64,000 nucleotides of DNA from Phymatolithon calcareum (Eukaryota; Rhodophyta; Florideophyceae; Hapalidiales): contig OZ345353.1 of the NCBI GenBank assembly GCA_977006965.1, positions 4,526,001-4,590,000 of the forward strand. Reading direction: 5' to 3'. Positions 10,774-20,470 of the stretch are shown here, piece by piece; within the stretch, counting starts at the first letter, position 1; every line of letters begins with the position of its first letter. The notes beneath the pieces are model-generated. The model was not told the origin of the DNA. It made no database searches and was given only the letters and a program-made list of their open reading frames with translations. The position numbers were made by a program, and so were the translations under genes.

Positions 10774-11209
10774 TTAAATATACGTCGAGACACGGAGACT
10801 CTGCGTCTCAAGGCCCTGCAGTCGTATTGCACGCAGCAACAGCGGCGCTTTTGTCGCACACGCGCACCACAGCGACACGGAAGTGTACCACGTACATTTG
10901 CTACCTAACCCTGGGTTGCTTCTTTGTCCAACCCTGGACTCGACCGTGAGGGACTCAGTTCAACGAGATTTGAGTAAAGATTATGTCGTGTTTACTTCCT
11001 TACTGATTGACCTCGCCCGGTCCCCCCCTTCTTCTCCCCCTGAGATCCACTACTCTTCCCCCTTTTAAATTCCCCAAATCTAATGTTAATCTCCCAACTC
11101 GTTTCTGGTAATTGCGTGTCGACCTCGACTGCTGCGTATATTACCAACAGCCAGTAATAAGCTTTGTAATATTTTGAATACGAGTCTTGTCCCCACAATG
11201 CGTGTGCCT

Positions 11210-11335
11210 CTCAGCAGTGTGTGGCCGCTCTACACGGGTCTGCGGCCCCTCCACATGGGGTTTTTGGCTCTTCTTCAGGGATCCTCCACAGCGGTCTGTG
11301 GCCCCGCCACACGGGTCTGTGGCCCCTCCACAAAG
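11210..11335 (+). repeat. Hairpin-unit array (21-34 bp units)
   Basis: Units of the form TCTGTGGCCCCTCCACACGGG are mixed with longer ones containing CTTCTTCAGGGATCC. Each unit can fold as (C/G)TGTGG-loop-CCACA(C/G). The breakpoint of the large segmental duplication falls inside this array. Confidence 0.9.
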
Positions 11336-11519
11336 ATCATATTTCGACATACTTTCAATACACTATCCAAGCAACCATGCCATACAGGAAAACAATCAAA
11401 CTAGACAAACAAACAAATTCCACGAGTATTTCAGAAGAAGGGAATATTTAAGAAGAATGTATTCAAGACGAATGAAATATTACTTCCCCTTGAAAAGCCA
11501 TACTTCATAGATTAGAGAT

Positions 11520-11960
11520 TCAACTCATTTATGTTGTACAGATTTTCCATCCTTCGCCGTTCACACATCATACTGTACAGATTCGCATCACTTTTGTTGT
11601 ACAGAGTGTCCTTCCATTTGCTGGTCATAACTCATACAGTACAAATTCGACTCACTTTTGTTGTACAGAATGTCCTTCCATTCCATGGTCGCAGCTCATA
11701 CTGTACAAATTCGACTCACTTCTCGTTGCACAGACTGTCCTTCCTTCGCCGGTCACATATCATACTGTGCAGATTCGACTCACTTTTGCTGCGCAGAGTG
11801 TCCTTCCATTTGCTGTTCACAGCTCATGCTGTACAGATCCGATTCATCTTTGGTTTACAGACTGCTCTTCCTTTCGCCGCTCACAGCTCATACTGTGCAG
11901 ACTTGACTCACTTTTGCTGAAGAGACTGTCCTTCCTTTCGCCTTTCACAAATCATACGGA
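11520..11960 (+). repeat. 64-bp tandem array, about 7 units
   Basis: The units carry TGTACAGACTGTCCTTCC, a (C/G)GTCACA block, then ATACTGTACAGATTCGACTC, at a 61-64 bp period. Several units are diverged. The central CTGTACAG is an 8-bp palindrome. Confidence 0.92.
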
Positions 11961-12051
11961 ACACATTTTGATGGGAAACGCTGGTCAATTTTCTCGGCTA
12001 GGGGCTGACTAATATGCACGTGTTCCCGATGGAACATCTCGGAGCTATAAC

Positions 12052-13040
12052 ATGTCAAGAGGACTATTTCATCACCCCAGACAGGTTCCATATATTTTGC
12101 TCCTCAATATGGCACATCGTCTCAATTGCCTCTTTTGTGGGCACGACATAAAAGTTAGAGCGCTACAGGTACAAGCTTCCCCTTACGCTCCAGTTGACAC
12201 TCTTCATCCTGTCACGAGTCAGATGTACGCTGAAGTCGCGGATATCTCCAGCGACCAGAAATATTGGATTCCAAACTTACTAGTGCGCACTAGTACTATG
12301 AGCTTCAAAACGTCCGAGCGCATACGGTACAGAACGCCACACAGGATGCCAGTATAGTTCTCACCATGTCACTAAGCCTCTAAATGCGAAAGAGACTCAC
12401 ACAGGCCATCTGGAAAACGACAATGCCGCGGCGTCTCCTCCTCCCACTCTTCTCCTCAACAACCCCCCTTGGTGTTGCACTGTACTACATACTTACGGCA
12501 CGAGGACGAGAACCACATGCGAAAAAGACGGACCATTGATATCTCGAAGCGTAGACGAATCTCACAAGACTCACAACGACTTGATGTTTGCCGACATCAA
12601 CCAGATGAATGCCATACGGGGAGTACCGGCCACACCATACGACACAACAACCGCTTACAAGCATCGCTTACACACGTTAGAGAGCAAATCATTTCGAAGT
12701 TAAATACAAAAGCGTTACCGGCGAGGCCGACGGCGAGCGGACAACCCAAATTGAACTACGTTCTAGTAGAACTCATAATAACGACTTTGCGGCAAAAGAT
12801 TTGTTTACCTGTCCATATGGCCCATGGAGGATTCGAAAAGCGATGATGAACACAAGACAAATGCTAGTCCGATACGAAGTCGAAAAAACCGCTCAGTACG
12901 CAGCTGTCCTCACGAATGCGATTCCACCTGCGAAATGCTTCCCGTTAAACACGACTACAAATGTCGTTCTGAGCGCAAGCGCGCACGATTATAATCTAAG
13001 TGAACGGTTCAGAGCGGGCAGAAGCCGCGCAACTTGTCTA
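12052..13040 (+). pseudogene. Degraded element-encoded gene with CxxC motif, copy a
   Basis: Three coding-like blocks in different frames are shared with 19530-20470 (minus). Block 1 is MAHRLNCLFCGHDI, then VDTLHPVTSQMYAEV. Block 2 begins DGPLISRSVDESHKTHNDL and runs to ATPYDTTT. Block 3 contains DLFTCPYGPWRIRKAMMNT, then YEVEKTAQYAAVLTN. Amino-acid similarity between the two copies is kept in the same three frames, which indicates an ancestral protein of roughly 300 residues, now frameshifted or originally spliced. CLFCGH and FTCPYG could be metal-binding. The family is not recognised. Confidence 0.5.
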
Positions 13041-13137
13041 TCCTCTGCAGTGATGGTCATCAGTACGACATTTTGCTCAAGGGGCATGAGGATTTCCGGC
13101 AAGCCAAAAGGGTGACGCAAGTATTCGGTCTCATCTG

Positions 13138-13885
13138 TTAAATATACGTCGAGGCACGGAGACTCTGCGTCTCAAGGCCCTGCAGTCGTACTGCACGCCA
13201 CAACAGCACCGTTTTGTCGCAAACGCGCGCCACAGCGACCCGAAAGTGTACCACGTACGTTCGCTACCCAACTCTGGGTTGCTTCTTTGTCCAACTTTCG
13301 ACTCGACCGTGAGGGACTCACTTCAACTAGATTTGAGTAAAGAGTATGTCGTGTTTACTTCCTTCCCGCGCAACCTCGCGCGGTCTCCGCTTTTTCCCTC
13401 TTTGAGATCCACTGCTTTTCACACTTTTATATTCCCCAAATCTAATGTTAATCTCCCAACTCGTTTCTGGTAATTGCGTGTCGACCTCGACTGCCGCGTA
13501 TATTACCAACAACCAGTAATATGCTTTGTAATAGTTTGAATACGAGTCTCGTCCCGACAATGCGTGTGCCTCTCAGCAGTGTGTGGCCCCTCCACACGGG
13601 TCTGTGGCCCCTCCACATGGGGTCTGTGGCCCCTCCACATTGGGTCTGTGGCCCTTCTTCAGGAATCCTCCACAGTGGTCTGTGGCCCCGCAACAGGGGT
13701 CTGTGGCCCTTCTTCAGGGATCCTCCACAGTGGTCTGTGGCCCCGCAACAAGGGTCTGTGGCCATTCGACAGAGATCATCTTTCGACTTACTTTCAATAC
13801 GCTATCCAAGCAACCATGCCATACAGGAAAACAATCAAACTAGACAAACAAACAAATACCAAGAGGATTTCACATAAACAACGTT
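13138..13885 (+). repeat. Truncated family D unit with hairpin array
   Basis: It contains spacer 1 (13138-13555), then a hairpin array of about nine units (13565-13770) in which short CTCCACA-type and long CTTCTTCAGGGATCC-type units alternate, then the start of spacer 2. Similarity ends near 13885, before any 64-bp array, and unique sequence leads to the 3' end of the helicase gene. Confidence 0.88.
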
Positions 13886-14312
13886 AGCCTTCAGCATATT
13901 ACTATACTGGTTTCAGAAAACGAAAAGTTCTTAGATGTTAATCTCTGTCTCAATGCATGATTATGAAAGCAAAAATCCCCCTACGCTTCAAATGAACGTT
14001 TTTGGAGCGATACGAACCAGAAATGGAAAATGGAAAGATAGGAGTGATAAGGAGAATGTCGGATAACCACTTAGGCACAAACATTTCCTGGAAGTAGGTG
14101 ATTATCGTGAATGCTGAGAATGAAATGCTGGGCTGTTTCTGTTGCATTTTCCTCTTTTACTACGGAAATTCTGAATTGCAAACACAGTACTTGCCGCTGC
14201 GCAAGCGAAATGAATTGAACCCCTTCATATGTGCTCATCTTGTTGTCAGTGTCGTTACTTTAATCGTCAAAAGTTTTGCTTTGTCTCCTTGCGAGATTTG
14301 GTTTACTTAAAA
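13886..14312. other. Intergenic stretch downstream of the helicase gene
   Basis: No gene is supported. The stretch presumably holds the helicase 3' untranslated region on the minus strand. No repeat was recognised. Confidence 0.4.
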
Positions 14313-17300
14313 TCATATTTCGGGCCTTGGGCGCTCGATTCTGATTTTGCCATAAGAAAGTCTTGCATAGAATCTTACATAACAGTCATGTCTCGTACAA
14401 GAATATCGGCATTTTTCTATGTAGCTTTGCAACTTGTGATGTACGACATGTCCATGTGTATCGCGGCTATGCATGAGAGTTGTGCTGTCGCCGATTATAA
14501 TGAGAAGTTTTTTGACTCTGGAGCAGCTTACGTTAAGCCGATTCATGTTACCCAAGAACCCAATTTTGTGCATCTGATTGCTCCGAGTGCATGAAAGAAT
14601 GACGATCTCATTCTCGGCGCCTTGAATGGAGTCGACAGTTGCCGGATGTATATGCGGGAAATCTTGTTCTAAGATCTTTCGCAGATGAACCTTCTGAGAA
14701 GTATACGCAGTCAAGAGACTTACCTTCTTCTGCCAGTCCTTTTCAGATTCTAACAACGTGTACAGCTCGCGAAGAATTACTCGGACTAATTCCGCCTCGG
14801 CAGTGTTGTAAATGACTTTCTTGTTGTTCGCATCTCGCCTTTCGGCCCTGAACTTGACCGGAAGTTTCGATGTATCCACGAACACAAGAGGCAAAAACCA
14901 TGGATCTCGAGCGTTGAAATGTTTCCACTCCGGTCCTCTCACATATCTTGGCCGAAGATGCCGATTCTTGACGCTTTTTACTCTACCGTCGTAGAACGCT
15001 GCGCTGTGCAGAACAGCTAGGTCTTCGTCTTGTCTGAACTGCTGAGTAAGCATGTGCGCATGCGCTCGACCATCTTTGACGAGTCTTTCAAACGTAGACC
15101 GAGTGAGCTGTGAGAACGTCCTTACATCCTTCTGAAAATAATCGTACATGGCCAAATAAGAGTGCGGAGGTAACTGACAATGATCGCCAACCAGGATCAA
15201 ATGACACCGGCAAAAGTCAAAATTGAGGAGGTACGTGGCCATTATCGCGGAATGTAGTTCTATCTCGTCACATTGCGCCGCCTCGTCAATTATCAGAACA
15301 TCGAACGTTGTGCGAAGTTGCGCGAAATCCCTGCTGGCAAGCATCGAAGTCGTGGTAAAGACAGCTACACATTCTCGCGCCATAGCCCTCTGTGCCAGAA
15401 TATGTGCATATTTCCTCCCCGAAAGCCTCTTTTGCCACCAATCTGGACCCAACTGCTCGTACTCCTTGGCTCTTCTCTGTATAGACTGAGCAGATTCAAT
15501 GCCATCGTTTTGCAGCATCGTTTTGGAAGCAAGCCGAACACATTGCAGCTTCAATCGTCCGCCGTTCATATCGTCGTACTCCCAGTTGGAGACTTTGTTG
15601 TAAATTTCGCTTACGCCTTGGTTGGAAGGCGCTGCGACAAGAACGCGCAGCGATCCGTGTTCTCCTGTGTCACCAGAATATCGCCATTTCTTGTCTCGCT
15701 TTTTCAAGTAGTTAATTTGAGCACCATTACTGTGTCCCTTTGTACTGTGATGAAGAAGAGATCCGATTAGATGGACGATCGTATAGGACTTCCCTGTTCC
15801 CGGTGGTCCTTGAATAAGAGTCAGCGAAGATGACCAGTTTTCTGCTCGGCCGATATTTCCGATCGCGTTTTCCAATGCTTCAAATTGACCGTCGTTAATC
15901 TCGCTTTCGAGGAAATTTGTCTTAAGATAGCCCAAAGATCCCTGATCTGGCTCCAATTTGTTATCCTCAGTGTTTCCTTTCCGGTTCCTGTCAAAAAAAA
16001 TGTTCTGAAGTTTCTCGGGTAGATATTCGCTCTGGTAAGAGTCGTCATTCATTCTAGATAGCAGAATGAACTTCGAATAAGAGTTACTCAAGTTCAAGAC
16101 AGGGACGAGGGTCAAATTAAAGACAGCTCTGCTCGACCTCGGTGTTCCTACGTCAACAATGTCGTTGTAGATTCTTGGATGCATCATAATCTTGATAGTT
16201 TGACCTGTAACCTTATTCTGATAATCAGGATCATCGTACCGGTATCCACACTTGCGAATATAGCAAAGAAATGTGTTGGTCTTTCGGCTTCGAGTCTCGC
16301 TGTTGTTGCCACCCCGCCAATATACAGCCATGCAAAGTGTGTGAGTGGTAAAACTGGGATAGGGACTCTCTTCATTAGTCTCGATATGCAGTTCTCCCCC
16401 GTCGCATGACGTGACGATAAACGTCTCAAAATAATGAAATTGATCTCGTAGTCGTCTCTTCCCGCGACGAATCGGAAGAAATTCCAGTGCTTCACTCACC
16501 AACATGTGCAGGGGTGCAAGAGCCTCTAAAACCTCTCCGTAAAGCTCCAAGCGAGCCATCTGCTCCATATGTGAGATGTAGGACTGGATATTCCGATTTC
16601 TTGATGCTGACTCCTTGAGGAGATTGTCCAAAAGCATAAAGCGCATGTGGCGCACATATGTTGATTCGTCGTCAACGCAAGGCAAATCCTGCAGTTTTCC
16701 TGTTTGTCTGTTTCCAGAAACTTGCAATGCCATCACATCGCAAAGATACCGCATGAGGTCTTGAGGAGATGCGCTATTATCATTTCCATCCTTTCTCTTA
16801 AACAACTTCAAAGAGAAGATTTCGGAAGTCATCGGTGCCAGAATTCTCTTGTACCACGGTTGACCATCCACACTGTCAATTTCTTCCGGCATACTTGAGT
16901 GTCTTGCATCAATTTTCTTCCGGTTTTCGCGCATCTTGGTCAGGTTTTCCAATACATTTGGATCTTCTTCCAGCCATTGCCTCTTCCGTGCGGAGGCCTT
17001 TAGGCGATTTGACAAATTCACAGAAACATTTGGTTTTGTCGAATACAATGGCGCAGAAGAGTCTTGCTCTTGAGACACTCCGCCTCGCTCAGCATCCATG
17101 TGCGGACGAGGTCCATTTATGACTTCGATTACGTTTGAAGAATCAGTACAGATTCTTGAAGCCATAGGCAAAGGAGAGTCGCGATGAGGTGGCAGAATTT
17201 CGCCGTCATGATCTGCGCTCGCGAGATGTCCACTGTCAACGTCAATTTCAGGCGGAGAAGCATTACGGCCCATTTCGGACAGAGTCTCAGGAGTGTACGC

Positions 17301-18908
17301 ATAAGGGGGTAGACCATGGCTGTCAAGATCCGCGCTCGCTATATGTCCAGTGTCAACGTCAATTTCAGGCGGAGAAGAATTAGGGCCTGTTTCGGAAAGA
17401 GTCTCAGGAGTGTCCGCATACGGGGGCAGACCATCGCTGTCAAGATCCGCACAAGGGAGAGGTCCATTGTCTACGTCAATTATCTCGGGAGAGGTGTAAC
17501 GAACTGCTGCCGAACGTGGCTCAGGAGAGTCGGGATGAGGAGGTAAACCGTCTTCGATTCTGTCCAACCGGTCACCGTCACACAATGCAGGTGCAAAACG
17601 ACTTTCCGCTGTGTTGACCAGTCTGTCCTTTTCTTGACTGTTGGCTGCAGCTCGTGCACGACGTTGGTCTAACCTTTCGTTAGAAAGACCTCTTTCTTTG
17701 TTCTCCGGATCTGTCAGATTGATCAATAACTTTCCCGTGATGGCATCAAGGTTCAGGCTGGCATAACTCAGTTCGCCAAGAGAACTGTCCAGCCTTTCGC
17801 GCATGAACGGCTCGTCGAGTGGGATATGCTCATGATTGCACTCTAAAAGCGGAATGATTTTCTCTCTAAGCTTGTTCAAGAGAGGAAGAACAGCGGAGAG
17901 AAAGTCTTTTCTCATGTTTTGACGCTCCGTCACGTTCTCGACAGGAATTTTCATTTCCATCTTGGAAAGGACCCAGAGTCCCATCTCTCGAATTGAGAAT
18001 GTTGCCCATTTCGTCCCGTCGACCATGACATTTTCAAGTCCTTTCTGCTCCAACACATCGTTCGCTGTCTTCTTTCCCAATTGAATAAGCGAATGCCCAA
18101 TTGTGTTGCTAACAATTGTCCAGCCGTCCTTCAAGAAACGTCGGTTGACGAATATTACCTCCTCCTCGAACTTCCAGGTCCGAATATCCTTTTCCAAGGT
18201 TTCCGTAAACCTCTTGACGACAGCTGCAATAGATTCGAAAGAATTTTCATTTGCATAATCGTGAAATTGGCCCATTATGGTTGCCAAATGTGCGACAGTA
18301 GTAAAAAAGTACTTCAAAATATATTCTCGAGCCGAATAACCGAGCCGCTCGCACGTTTGATGAAGGAGGCGTCGCTCTTTGAATGCTTCAGAATAATTTT
18401 CTCCAGAACCTTTAGCCGAGGCAGCCTCCAATAGAAGCGGATTCAGGATACCGCCGCATTTCGGGTTAGAGCTTTTAGTAAACTCAGAAACCTTGAACAG
18501 TTTTCGCTCTGAATAGCTCTCTAGAACCTTCATCGCACTTGCATAATTCTCTAGGCCCTTAATTTTTGAAAGTCGTTTTAGTGCACTCTTGGGAAATTCA
18601 GCACTTCCTTCGATAAGAGCTTGGTGAAGAGTAGGAAGCCACAGCTTTGCCTGCCTTTTCGACAAGTTGCCGAGCTTCTTGGTTGGCTTCTTTCTCTTTT
18701 TCGGTCTCGCTATTGTCTCGGGCATGCCAGCGTGAGACGGATTTGCCTCAAGACAACGCTTTTTGTTAGAGAATAAAATCCCATGTTGAGTAGCGGAAGA
18801 GAAATGAACACCCGGCAATCCACAACGAACGTCATTTTGCGTAGTCGCAATGATTTCATCTGTGCGAAGTGACGAAAGATTTGCCAGTCCTTGTGCAGGA
18901 TCTGTCAT
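14313..18908 (-). CDS. Sen1/senataxin/UPF1-type superfamily 1 helicase with four 39-residue SIM-like repeats
   Basis: A 1531-residue uninterrupted protein; the start is the first ATG at 18908, since the frame upstream has only a TTG. Residues 1-450 form a helical N-terminal region with a basic RPKKRKKPTKK patch (likely nuclear signal). Residues about 450-606 hold four 39-residue repeats, each with LPP(H/Y) and an EI(I)DVD or VIEVI core resembling SUMO-interaction motifs. The C-terminal core has motif I GPPGTGKS (about 1035), II DEAAQ (about 1204), III GDHCQLPP (about 1238), LTQQFRQDED, V VDSIQGAENE (about 1425) and VI NRLNVSCSRVKK (about 1460). Family members unwind RNA/DNA or RNA hybrids in transcription termination, decay or R-loop removal. 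The usual RMHP of motif IV is absent. A 64-bp array begins about 220 bp upstream. Confidence 0.9.
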   Translation of the reverse strand: MTDPAQGLANLSSLRTDEIIATTQNDVRCGLPGVHFSSATQHGILFSNKKRCLEANPSHAGMPETIARPKKRKKPTKKLGNLSKRQAKLWLPTLHQALIEGSAEFPKSALKRLSKIKGLENYASAMKVLESYSERKLFKVSEFTKSSNPKCGGILNPLLLEAASAKGSGENYSEAFKERRLLHQTCERLGYSAREYILKYFFTTVAHLATIMGQFHDYANENSFESIAAVVKRFTETLEKDIRTWKFEEEVIFVNRRFLKDGWTIVSNTIGHSLIQLGKKTANDVLEQKGLENVMVDGTKWATFSIREMGLWVLSKMEMKIPVENVTERQNMRKDFLSAVLPLLNKLREKIIPLLECNHEHIPLDEPFMRERLDSSLGELSYASLNLDAITGKLLINLTDPENKERGLSNERLDQRRARAAANSQEKDRLVNTAESRFAPALCDGDRLDRIEDGLPPHPDSPEPRSAAVRYTSPEIIDVDNGPLPCADLDSDGLPPYADTPETLSETGPNSSPPEIDVDTGHIASADLDSHGLPPYAYTPETLSEMGRNASPPEIDVDSGHLASADHDGEILPPHRDSPLPMASRICTDSSNVIEVINGPRPHMDAERGGVSQEQDSSAPLYSTKPNVSVNLSNRLKASARKRQWLEEDPNVLENLTKMRENRKKIDARHSSMPEEIDSVDGQPWYKRILAPMTSEIFSLKLFKRKDGNDNSASPQDLMRYLCDVMALQVSGNRQTGKLQDLPCVDDESTYVRHMRFMLLDNLLKESASRNRNIQSYISHMEQMARLELYGEVLEALAPLHMLVSEALEFLPIRRGKRRLRDQFHYFETFIVTSCDGGELHIETNEESPYPSFTTHTLCMAVYWRGGNNSETRSRKTNTFLCYIRKCGYRYDDPDYQNKVTGQTIKIMMHPRIYNDIVDVGTPRSSRAVFNLTLVPVLNLSNSYSKFILLSRMNDDSYQSEYLPEKLQNIFFDRNRKGNTEDNKLEPDQGSLGYLKTNFLESEINDGQFEALENAIGNIGRAENWSSSLTLIQGPPGTGKSYTIVHLIGSLLHHSTKGHSNGAQINYLKKRDKKWRYSGDTGEHGSLRVLVAAPSNQGVSEIYNKVSNWEYDDMNGGRLKLQCVRLASKTMLQNDGIESAQSIQRRAKEYEQLGPDWWQKRLSGRKYAHILAQRAMARECVAVFTTTSMLASRDFAQLRTTFDVLIIDEAAQCDEIELHSAIMATYLLNFDFCRCHLILVGDHCQLPPHSYLAMYDYFQKDVRTFSQLTRSTFERLVKDGRAHAHMLTQQFRQDEDLAVLHSAAFYDGRVKSVKNRHLRPRYVRGPEWKHFNARDPWFLPLVFVDTSKLPVKFRAERRDANNKKVIYNTAEAELVRVILRELYTLLESEKDWQKKVSLLTAYTSQKVHLRKILEQDFPHIHPATVDSIQGAENEIVILSCTRSNQMHKIGFLGNMNRLNVSCSRVKKLLIIIGDSTTLMHSRDTHGHVVHHKLQSYIEKCRYSCTRHDCYVRFYARLSYGKIRIERPRPEI

Positions 18909-19129
18909 TGAGCGCAAAAATAACTGAAACGAAAGTCGTTTTCAAAAAATCGGAAAGAAAAGCACTCCGTAGCGTTTCGCATACACCGTCAATTCTGGAT
19001 TGCGCTGATCAAGCGGAACAGCAGAGATGGCAACGTGGAACTGGTCTTCTCAAGACCCCGGGACTATCGCTGAGTCTCAATCGAAAACCGAGTGGCGAAA
19101 GGAGGGAGAGTTTCTAGAAAGACTTGAGC
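18909..19129 (-). promoter_or_regulatory. Helicase 5' flank between start codon and 64-bp array
   Basis: This stretch is about 220 bp with no other gene. It must hold the helicase promoter or 5' leader, unless these lie in the adjacent repeat array. No clear TATA box was seen. Confidence 0.35.
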
Positions 19130-19450
19130 GTAATCTATGTAGTATGATGTGCGAATTGAGAAAGGAAGGACAGTCTGTACAACACAAGTGAGTCGAATTT
19201 GTACAGTATGATGTGTGACCGAGAAAATAAGGACAGTCTGTACAACAAAAAGTAAGTCGAATCTGTACAGTATGATGTATGACCGGGGAAAGGAAGGACA
19301 GTCTGTAGAACAAAAGTGAGTCGAATCGGTACAGTATGATGTGTGACCGGCGAAAGAAAGGAAGTCTGTGGAAATGAAGAGAGTTGAATCAGTACAGTAT
19401 GATGTTTGACCGGCGAAAAGAAGGACAGTCTGTAGTTCAAAGTGAGGTGT
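19130..19450 (-). repeat. 64-bp array, about 5 units, upstream of the helicase gene
   Basis: Units of GGAAGGACAGTCTGT..., AAGTGAGTCGAAT and CTGTACAGTATGATG blocks are read on the plus strand. In the helicase's sense direction the array has the same orientation as the array at 845-1065 has to the recombinase gene. Confidence 0.92.
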
Positions 19451-19529
19451 ATGTGCGCATTTTGCTCTGTGCGGTGCGGACGGGAGGAGACTCTGTACAA
19501 CAGCATTGATGCGAATGTGGACGGAAGAT

Positions 19530-20470
19530 CTGTGGCTAGTTCAAATCGTGCGCGCTTGCGCTCAGAACGACATTTGTAGTCGTGTTTAACGGGATACATT
19601 TCGCATGTGGAATCCCATTCGTGAGGACAGCTGCGTACTGAGCGGTTTTTTCGACTTCGTATCGGACTTGCATCTGACCTGTGTTCATCATCGCTTTTCG
19701 AATCCTGCATGGGCCATATGGACAGGTAAACAAATCTTCTCCCGCAAAGTGGTTATTTAGATTTCCACTAGAACGTAGTTCAATTTGGCTTGTCCACTGG
19801 CCGTCTGGCTCGCCGGTAACGCTTTTGTATTTAACTTCCATATGATTTGCTCTCTAAAGTGTGTACGCGATGCTTGTAAGCGGGTTGTTGTGTCGTATGG
19901 TGTGGCCAGTACTCCCCGTATGGCAATCACCTGGTTGATTTCGGCACACATCAAGTCGTTGTGAGTCGTGTGAGATTCGTCTACGCTTCGAGATATCAAT
20001 GGTCCGTCTTTTCCGCACGTCGTTCTCGTCCTCGTGCCGTGAGTATGTAGTACAGTACGACACCAAGGGGGGTGTAACGGTGTTGAGGAGAAGAGTTGGA
20101 GGAGGAGCAGACGCCGCGGTATTGTAGTTTTCCAGATGGCCAGTGTGAGTCTCTTTCGCATTTGGAGGCTTAGTGACATGGTGGGAACTATACTGGCATC
20201 CTGTGTGGCGTTTGTACCGTATGCGCTCGCACGTTTTGAAGATCATAGTACTAGTGCGCACTAGTAAGTTTGAAATCCAATATTTCGGGTCGCTGGATTT
20301 ATCCGCGACTTCAGCGTACATCTGACTCGTCACTGGATGAAGAGTGTCAACTGGAGAGTAAGGGGAAGCTTGTACCTGTAGCGCTCTAACTTGTATTTCG
20401 TGCCCACAAAAGAGGCAATTGAGACGATGTGCCATATTGAGGAGCAAAATAGATGGAACCTGTCTGGGGA
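19530..20470 (-). pseudogene. Degraded element-encoded gene with CxxC motif, copy b
   Basis: This is the minus-strand counterpart of 12052-13040. Block 1 (20420 down to about 20210) reads MAHRLNCLFCGHEI and continues to KTCERIRYK. Block 2 (about 20010-19880) has DGPLISRSVDESHTTHNDL and ATPYDTTT. Block 3 (19841-19536) is an open frame starting at an ATG and containing DLFTCPYGPCRIRKAMMNT, ending SASAHDLN. An extra C after ACAAC relative to copy a shifts the frame between blocks 2 and 3. Both copies are broken, so neither makes the full protein from one frame. Confidence 0.5.

Larger units (their letters stand above)
1..11332. repeat. Segmental duplication, copy 1 (left edge lies outside the window)
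   Basis: This stretch is repeated almost base for base at 39854-51185, in the same orientation and at a constant offset of 39853 bp, with no indels noticed. Differences seen by eye are at 1502, 2285, 3039, 3042, 3097, 5675, 6774, 8475, 9614 and 11307, which is about 99.9% identity. The match stops after 11332, inside the short hairpin-repeat array of family D. There copy 1 goes straight to the array end, while copy 2 has additional array units and then a related but different flank. The left boundary cannot be placed because base 1 is already inside the match. It could be a true recent duplication or two alleles placed in tandem by an assembler. Confidence 0.97.
10774..13137 (+). repeat. Longest family D unit (2364 bp)
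   Basis: It begins with TTAAATATACGTCGAG at 10774, and the same motif starts the next unit at 13138. Order: spacer 1 (10774-11205), hairpin array (about 11210-11335), spacer 2 (11336-11515), 64-bp array (about 11520-11960), leader (11960-12050) and a degraded CxxC gene (12052-13040). Units at 21989-23621 and 23622-25443 lack the last part. The opposite strand of spacer 1 carries a TATA/TTTAAAAGG-like box pointing toward the F-box-like unit. Confidence 0.85.

Noticed and set aside
11210-11335. CRISPR-like array
   Set aside because: Units are contiguous and variable in length, with no unique spacers, and the DNA is eukaryotic.
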